DNA of 64,000 nt from Betaproteobacteria bacterium LSUCC0117. GTDB lineage: Bacteria > Pseudomonadota > Gammaproteobacteria > Burkholderiales > Burkholderiaceae_C. Below are positions 60,110 through 64,000 of this stretch, piece after piece. The stretch's first letter is position 1. Each line of letters begins with the position of its first letter. The notes beneath the pieces were generated by a model. It saw nothing but the letters and a program-made list of their open reading frames with translations, was not told where the DNA came from and searched no databases. Position numbers and translations under genes: made by a program. The stretch lies in contig JAUJFZ010000006.1 in the NCBI GenBank assembly GCA_030441535.1, forward strand, positions 1 to 64,000, given 5' to 3'.

Positions 60110-62758
60110 TTCAGTCTCAAGCGCGATGCGTTCACGCTGATTATTCAGGCACTCGCCGCGCACCAAAAAGGTATCCTCAACACGTTCGCCCAGTGTGGTG
60201 ATTTTTGACAGCTCCACGCTCACATGGTGCAGTGCAAGGGTGCGCGCAATACCGTACAACAACCCAGTGCGGTCACTGGCGGATATGGTGAGCAACCAGT
60301 TTTGTGCCTTCTCATCGGGGCGCAACGCCACACGCGGCGTGATTGGAAAGCTCTTCACCCGGCGTGACAGGCGACCGAGTTGCGGCTCGGGCAGCGGCGT
60401 TTGCTGCGCGAGACGCTGGAAAAGGTCCGCCTCAATCATGCCGATCAACTCACGGTACTGGTCGGCAAGTTGGGTTGATGTCACCTCAAAGGTGTCCAAC
60501 GCTTGGCCTTGCTTGGTCGTGTGAATGCGCGCATCCAAGATACTGAATCCCGCACGATCAAAGTACCCACAAATTCTCGCGAACAAATCGGTCTGTTCAG
60601 GTGCAAACACCATCACCTGCAGCACATCGGCAAAGCCCGTCCGCCGCGCCCGCACCATGGGAACGGTCGGATCGGGGTTTTCATGGAGGAATCGGGAAAC
60701 ATGACGCGTGTGCCACGCGATGTCATCGCCATCATGGCGCATGAAATAACTGATATCCAAAAGGTTCCAAACCCTTTCGTGGGCCATATGGGGCAGGGCA
60801 TTGAGCGCCAGAATCGCTAATGCATCGCGTTTACGTGCATCGACAATCGCATCCGATGCAACCGTTACCCCGCCCAGAACCCGCTGCGCAGCGCGGAACA
60901 GGTCCTCAAGCAACTTACCCTTCCAGGCATTCCACACCTTTGGGGAAGTACCCCGAATATCCGCAACCGTGAGCAAGTACAACGCGATCAAATAGCGCTC
61001 TGATCCGACGCGCATCGCAAAACGGCCGATGACTTCAGGATCAGTCAGATCTTGCTTTTGAGCCACATGGCTCATCAGCAGATGGCTCTCTACCAAGAAC
61101 TCAATGAGTTTCGTGTCTTCTGCGGGTAGACGGTGCTGTTTGCAAAAGACTCGGACGTCGCGCGCGCCCAGCACGGAATGGTCGCCACCACGCCCTTTGG
61201 CAATGTCGTGAAAAAGCGCTGCAATGTACAACACCCACGGCTTGTCCCAGCTGGCAGCCAGTTGCGAACAAAAAGGGTACTCATGTGAGTGGTCAGCGAT
61301 GAAGAATCGCCGCACATTGCGCAAGACCATGAGCGTGTGTTGATCTACGGTATAAACATGAAACAAGTCGTGCTGCATTTGGCCGACGATGTTTCGAAAC
61401 GCCCACAGATACCGGCCTAAAACCGATGTCTGGTTCATCAGCCGCATGGCATGGGTAATGCCTTCGGGGAACTTCAAAATAGACATGAAGGTTTCGCGGT
61501 TGACAGGGTCGTTGCGAAACTTGGCGTTCATGATGGGCCGAGCGCTGTACAACGCTCGAAGGGTTCTTGCTGAAAAACCGGTAATACCCACCGTCTTTTG
61601 GTACAGCAGGAAGGTCTCCAAAATGGCCTGTGGCTCACGCAAGTAAAGGTCATCATCGACCACCTCAATCAAGCCACTGCGATCAAGGAAGCGGTCGTTG
61701 ATGGGAGTCATGGGTCGCTGCGCTTGGTGAACGCGGGCGTAGAGCGCCTCCTCAATATTTAAGAGCACGATTTGATTCAGTTGCGTGACCGCCTTAGCGG
61801 CCCAGTAATAGCGCTTCATCAGCGCTTCACTGGCGCGCTGTGCACCACGCGCCTGACCACTCTCGGGGACCACCGCTTTGAATCCGAAGGCCTCTGCCAA
61901 CGGGGTTTGAACGTCAAATATCAACCGGTCTTCGCGACGCTTGGTGATGATATGTAGCCGGGCTCGGATGAGGCATAACAGCGCCTCGTTGGATTTGATT
62001 TGGCCCAACTCCAGCGGAGTCAGCAAACCGTTCTCCGCCATCTCGTCCCAAGTTTGTCCAAAGCCAGCGGCACTGGCGACCCACGCGATGATTTGAAGAT
62101 CGCGCAGACCACCGGGTGACTCTTTGCAGTTGGGCTCGAGCGCATAGGGCGTATTCTCAAACCGCTGGTGGCGTTGCTGCATCTCTAGCGTTTTCGCGGT
62201 GAAGAAGGCATTTGCATCGAGGCCTGCCCGCACCTGCGCCATCAACTCCGGCAAGGTCGCCTTGGCACCGCAAATCCAGCGAGATTCAATCAATGCCGTT
62301 TGAATCGTGACGTCACCCGCCGCCTCGGACACGCATTCAGCCACCTTGCGCACGCTTGAGCCAATCTCCAAACCGGCGTCCCAACACAATCCAATGAAAC
62401 GCTCTAGCTGTGCGCGCAACAGGGGATCGTTTTCAGGGTCGGCAGACTCCGGCAAAAGCACCAGCACATCAACATCAGAGGCAGGAAACAATTCGCCGCG
62501 ACCATAACCGCCCACGGCGACGAGGGTTAGCGCGCTGGGCATTTGTGCCATGCGCCATACCAAGCGCAACGTTTGATCGGTGTGTTTAGCGAGTTGGCGT
62601 AAAACGCCTTTAACTCCCCGAGCCTGCAATGAAGGGCTCAAAAGGCTGTTTTGCAGCGCGACTTTACCGGCCCGATGCCCCTCACGCAGCGTCTGTATGT
62701 CGGGCGGGATAGCGCCCACGGGTGCCTGGCCAGCGACCGTTTCAGGTGCGAGTTGCAT
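60086..62758 (-). CDS. glnD: PII uridylyltransferase/uridylyl-removing enzyme GlnD
   Basis: 890-aa nitrogen sensor that adds and removes UMP on PII proteins. The nucleotidyltransferase motif is GGYGRGELFPASDVDVLV (about 100), the HD phosphohydrolase has HDIAKGRGGDH (about 500), and two ACT domains lie at about 705-785 and 815-890 (FARICGYFDRAGFSILDARI, DRTGLLYGIARTLALHHV). ATG 62758 overlaps the map gene end by 17 bp, so the two are probably co-transcribed. The 3' end overlaps def. Confidence 0.96.
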   Translation of the reverse strand: MQLAPETVAGQAPVGAIPPDIQTLREGHRAGKVALQNSLLSPSLQARGVKGVLRQLAKHTDQTLRLVWRMAQMPSALTLVAVGGYGRGELFPASDVDVLVLLPESADPENDPLLRAQLERFIGLCWDAGLEIGSSVRKVAECVSEAAGDVTIQTALIESRWICGAKATLPELMAQVRAGLDANAFFTAKTLEMQQRHQRFENTPYALEPNCKESPGGLRDLQIIAWVASAAGFGQTWDEMAENGLLTPLELGQIKSNEALLCLIRARLHIITKRREDRLIFDVQTPLAEAFGFKAVVPESGQARGAQRASEALMKRYYWAAKAVTQLNQIVLLNIEEALYARVHQAQRPMTPINDRFLDRSGLIEVVDDDLYLREPQAILETFLLYQKTVGITGFSARTLRALYSARPIMNAKFRNDPVNRETFMSILKFPEGITHAMRLMNQTSVLGRYLWAFRNIVGQMQHDLFHVYTVDQHTLMVLRNVRRFFIADHSHEYPFCSQLAASWDKPWVLYIAALFHDIAKGRGGDHSVLGARDVRVFCKQHRLPAEDTKLIEFLVESHLLMSHVAQKQDLTDPEVIGRFAMRVGSERYLIALYLLTVADIRGTSPKVWNAWKGKLLEDLFRAAQRVLGGVTVASDAIVDARKRDALAILALNALPHMAHERVWNLLDISYFMRHDGDDIAWHTRHVSRFLHENPDPTVPMVRARRTGFADVLQVMVFAPEQTDLFARICGYFDRAGFSILDARIHTTKQGQALDTFEVTSTQLADQYRELIGMIEADLFQRLAQQTPLPEPQLGRLSRRVKSFPITPRVALRPDEKAQNWLLTISASDRTGLLYGIARTLALHHVSVELSKITTLGERVEDTFLVRGECLNNQRERIALETELLATLKD

Positions 62759-63554
62759 GAACAAAATCGGGTGGCGGTGGGCTACCGGCCGACAACGTGA
62801 GTACCTCATAGCCGGTGGAGGTCACCAAAATGGTGTGCTCCCATTGCGCGGACAACGACCGGTCTTTGGTCACGATGGTCCACCCGTCGTTCATCTCTTT
62901 GATGTCACGCTTACCGGCGTTAATCATGGGCTCAATGGTGAAGGTCATGCCTTCAACCAAGGTCTCGCCGGTACCCGGCGTTCCGTAGTGCAGGATTTGA
63001 GGGTCCTCGTGGAACCCACGACCGATACCATGGCCACAAAATTCACGTACGACGCTGAACCCGTGGCCTTGGGCGAAGGTTTGAATGGCATGGCCGATGT
63101 CACCCAGTCGAACGCCAGGCTTGACCATGACGATGCCTTTCCACATGGCGTCATAGGTGATGCTGCACAGGCGCTTGGCCGCAATCGAGCCCCCACCAAC
63201 GACGAACATGCGACTGGTATCACCATGCCAACCATCCTTGATCACCGTGATATCGATATTGATGATGTCACCTTTTTTCAGCGCCTTATCATTCGGAATG
63301 CCGTGGCAGATCGTGTGATTAACTGAGGTGCAAATCGATTTTGGGTAGGGGGTGTAGCCGCCTGGTGCGTAGTTAAGCGGTGCGGGAATCGCTTGTTGCA
63401 CATCAACGATGTAATCGTGCGCGAGCTTATCCAAAGCTTCGGTCGTCACGCCCGCCTTCACATGGGGGGTGAGGTAGTCGAGCACCTCGGACGCGAGGCG
63501 ACCAGCGACCCGCATACCAGCGGCGTCGGCTTCTGTTTTGTAGGTAATGGGCAT
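62742..63554 (-). CDS. map: Methionine aminopeptidase
   Basis: 270-aa type I enzyme that removes the initiator methionine. The dinuclear metal ligands are in INIDITVIKDGWHGDTSRMF (two Asp), EFCGHGIGRGFHEDP (His), FTIEPMI (Glu) and AQWEHTILVT (Glu). It starts at ATG 63554 and overlaps glnD by 17 bp. It is divergent from purL across 120 bp containing a perfect 12-bp palindrome. Confidence 0.96.
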   Translation of the reverse strand: MPITYKTEADAAGMRVAGRLASEVLDYLTPHVKAGVTTEALDKLAHDYIVDVQQAIPAPLNYAPGGYTPYPKSICTSVNHTICHGIPNDKALKKGDIINIDITVIKDGWHGDTSRMFVVGGGSIAAKRLCSITYDAMWKGIVMVKPGVRLGDIGHAIQTFAQGHGFSVVREFCGHGIGRGFHEDPQILHYGTPGTGETLVEGMTFTIEPMINAGKRDIKEMNDGWTIVTKDRSLSAQWEHTILVTSTGYEVLTLSAGSPPPPDFVHATRT

Positions 63555-63592
63555 GCCCCAATTATCGCATTGCGCTGACGGCTGTACGAGGG

Positions 63593-63604
63593 GCTGTATA
63601 CAGC
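63593..63604. promoter_or_regulatory. Perfect palindrome GCTGTATACAGC upstream of purL and map
   Basis: A fully symmetric 12-mer lies in the divergent map-purL region, about 70 bp before the purL start. The core TGTATACA resembles GntR/FCD operators. It is not a LexA box, since the CTG/CAG spacing is wrong. Function unknown. Confidence 0.35.
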
Positions 63605-63674
63605 GTTTAGCGATGCGGGTTCCCCCACTAAAATAACGGTTTTTGGCGCTTTGGCACCACCACCCGAGACCACC

Positions 63675-64000
63675 GTGACTCCTTCAACGCCTCCGATCCT
63701 GCACTTTTTCCCTGGCGCTGCGGCCCTAAGCCCCTTCAAACAAAAGCAACTGCTGGCTCAAATCCAAGCCATCGTCCCAACCGTTACCGAACTAGCGGCG
63801 CAAGCGGTGCATGTGGCGGTCTTTGCCTCCGAACCGAACCCAGCGCAACGCGCCGCACTCGCGGCGCTCTTGGAACCCGCACACGGCGTCGTCATTGACC
63901 TCAAAGCACCTGCCCACGGATGGGGATGGTGGGTCACACCCCGTGTAGGCACGGTATCCGCTTGGGCTTCGAAGGCCACCAACATTGCCCACAATTGCGG
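63675..64000 (+). CDS. purL: Phosphoribosylformylglycinamidine synthase, N-terminal part
   Basis: An open frame of 108 full codons runs to the window end without a stop. It starts at GTG 63675 with ILHFFPGAAALSPFKQKQLL, and reaches TPRVGTVSAWASKATNIAHN, the conserved PurL segment (PRPGT-S-WSSKATDIA-NCG). The intact enzyme makes FGAM from FGAR in purine synthesis. The rest lies outside the window. Start is tentative. Confidence 0.88.
   Translation, partial: MTPSTPPILHFFPGAAALSPFKQKQLLAQIQAIVPTVTELAAQAVHVAVFASEPNPAQRAALAALLEPAHGVVIDLKAPAHGWGWWVTPRVGTVSAWASKATNIAHNC

Noticed and set aside
63593..63604. LexA (SOS) box upstream of purL
   Set aside because: The palindrome has CTG-TATA-CAG, much shorter spacing than the CTGT-N8-ACAG consensus.
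1..64000. tRNA or rRNA genes, including a tRNA as island target
   Set aside because: No cloverleaf or T-loop consensus was seen at the island borders or elsewhere; the attachment site is the guaA coding end.

Overview
The window is 64 kb of a betaproteobacterial chromosome, most probably order Burkholderiales. The evidence is the gene order and protein style: pstSCAB-phoUBR, rpmE2-rho-trxA, dapC-dapD-dapE with prmB, smc-zipA-ligA, glnD-map and a long-type infA. The backbone is visibly GC-rich and densely packed, with many 4-bp stop/start overlaps and tail-to-tail overlaps. No rRNA, tRNA or CRISPR array was recognised.

Layout. 1-5674: end of pstS, then pstCAB, phoU, phoB, phoR (phosphate uptake and its two-component control). 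5671-9745 (minus): an ArnT-like membrane glycosyltransferase, rpmE2, rho, trxA. 9825-17298 (plus): AddB-like nuclease and AddA-like helicase-nuclease (double-strand-break repair), a FrnE-type DsbA-fold protein, a DsrE-type lipoprotein and a cupin. 17311-21527 (minus): a four-gene unit of CoA-binding protein, MetY, acyl-CoA synthetase and an ECHDC3-like crotonase. 21657-23276: guaA.

23277-34446 is an AT-richer genomic island of about 11.2 kb inserted at the 3' end of guaA. Its ends carry 18-bp copies of the last five guaA codons plus stop (TIEWE-stop, differing only at two wobble bases) and matching AGTTACACAAAA arm repeats. From left to right it holds a full-length tyrosine integrase, an unknown small protein, a proline-rich protein, a DUF6641-like protein, a small HUH-type Rep-like protein, about 490 bp of hairpin-rich non-coding DNA, a 191-aa catalytic-domain-only tyrosine recombinase, an acidic small protein paired with an H-NS-like protein that has a lysine-rich tail, and a type I restriction-modification operon hsdM-hsdS-hsdR followed by a DUF4268 nuclease-like gene. 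I read it as a small integrative element with a possible rolling-circle-type replication or transfer module and an anti-phage cargo. The module at about 25.2-28.3 kb is the least explained part of the window and the best candidate for something new.

34490-39212 (plus): EamA transporter, PaiB-like flavoprotein, a TadA fused to a haloalkane-dehalogenase-like domain, LD-carboxypeptidase and a voltage-gated-type cation channel. 39209-45806 (minus): ABC-F ATPase, prmB, infA, dapE, dapD, dapC (lysine/diaminopimelate synthesis and translation). 45812-52330: a malonate utilisation locus, with a GntR regulator divergent from a TRAP transporter (P, Q, M), malonyl-CoA decarboxylase and malonyl-CoA synthetase, and two palindromes in the shared promoter. 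52454-59161: smc, zipA, ligA. 59158-63554: cytochrome c, peptide deformylase, glnD, map. The window closes in the first 109 codons of purL.
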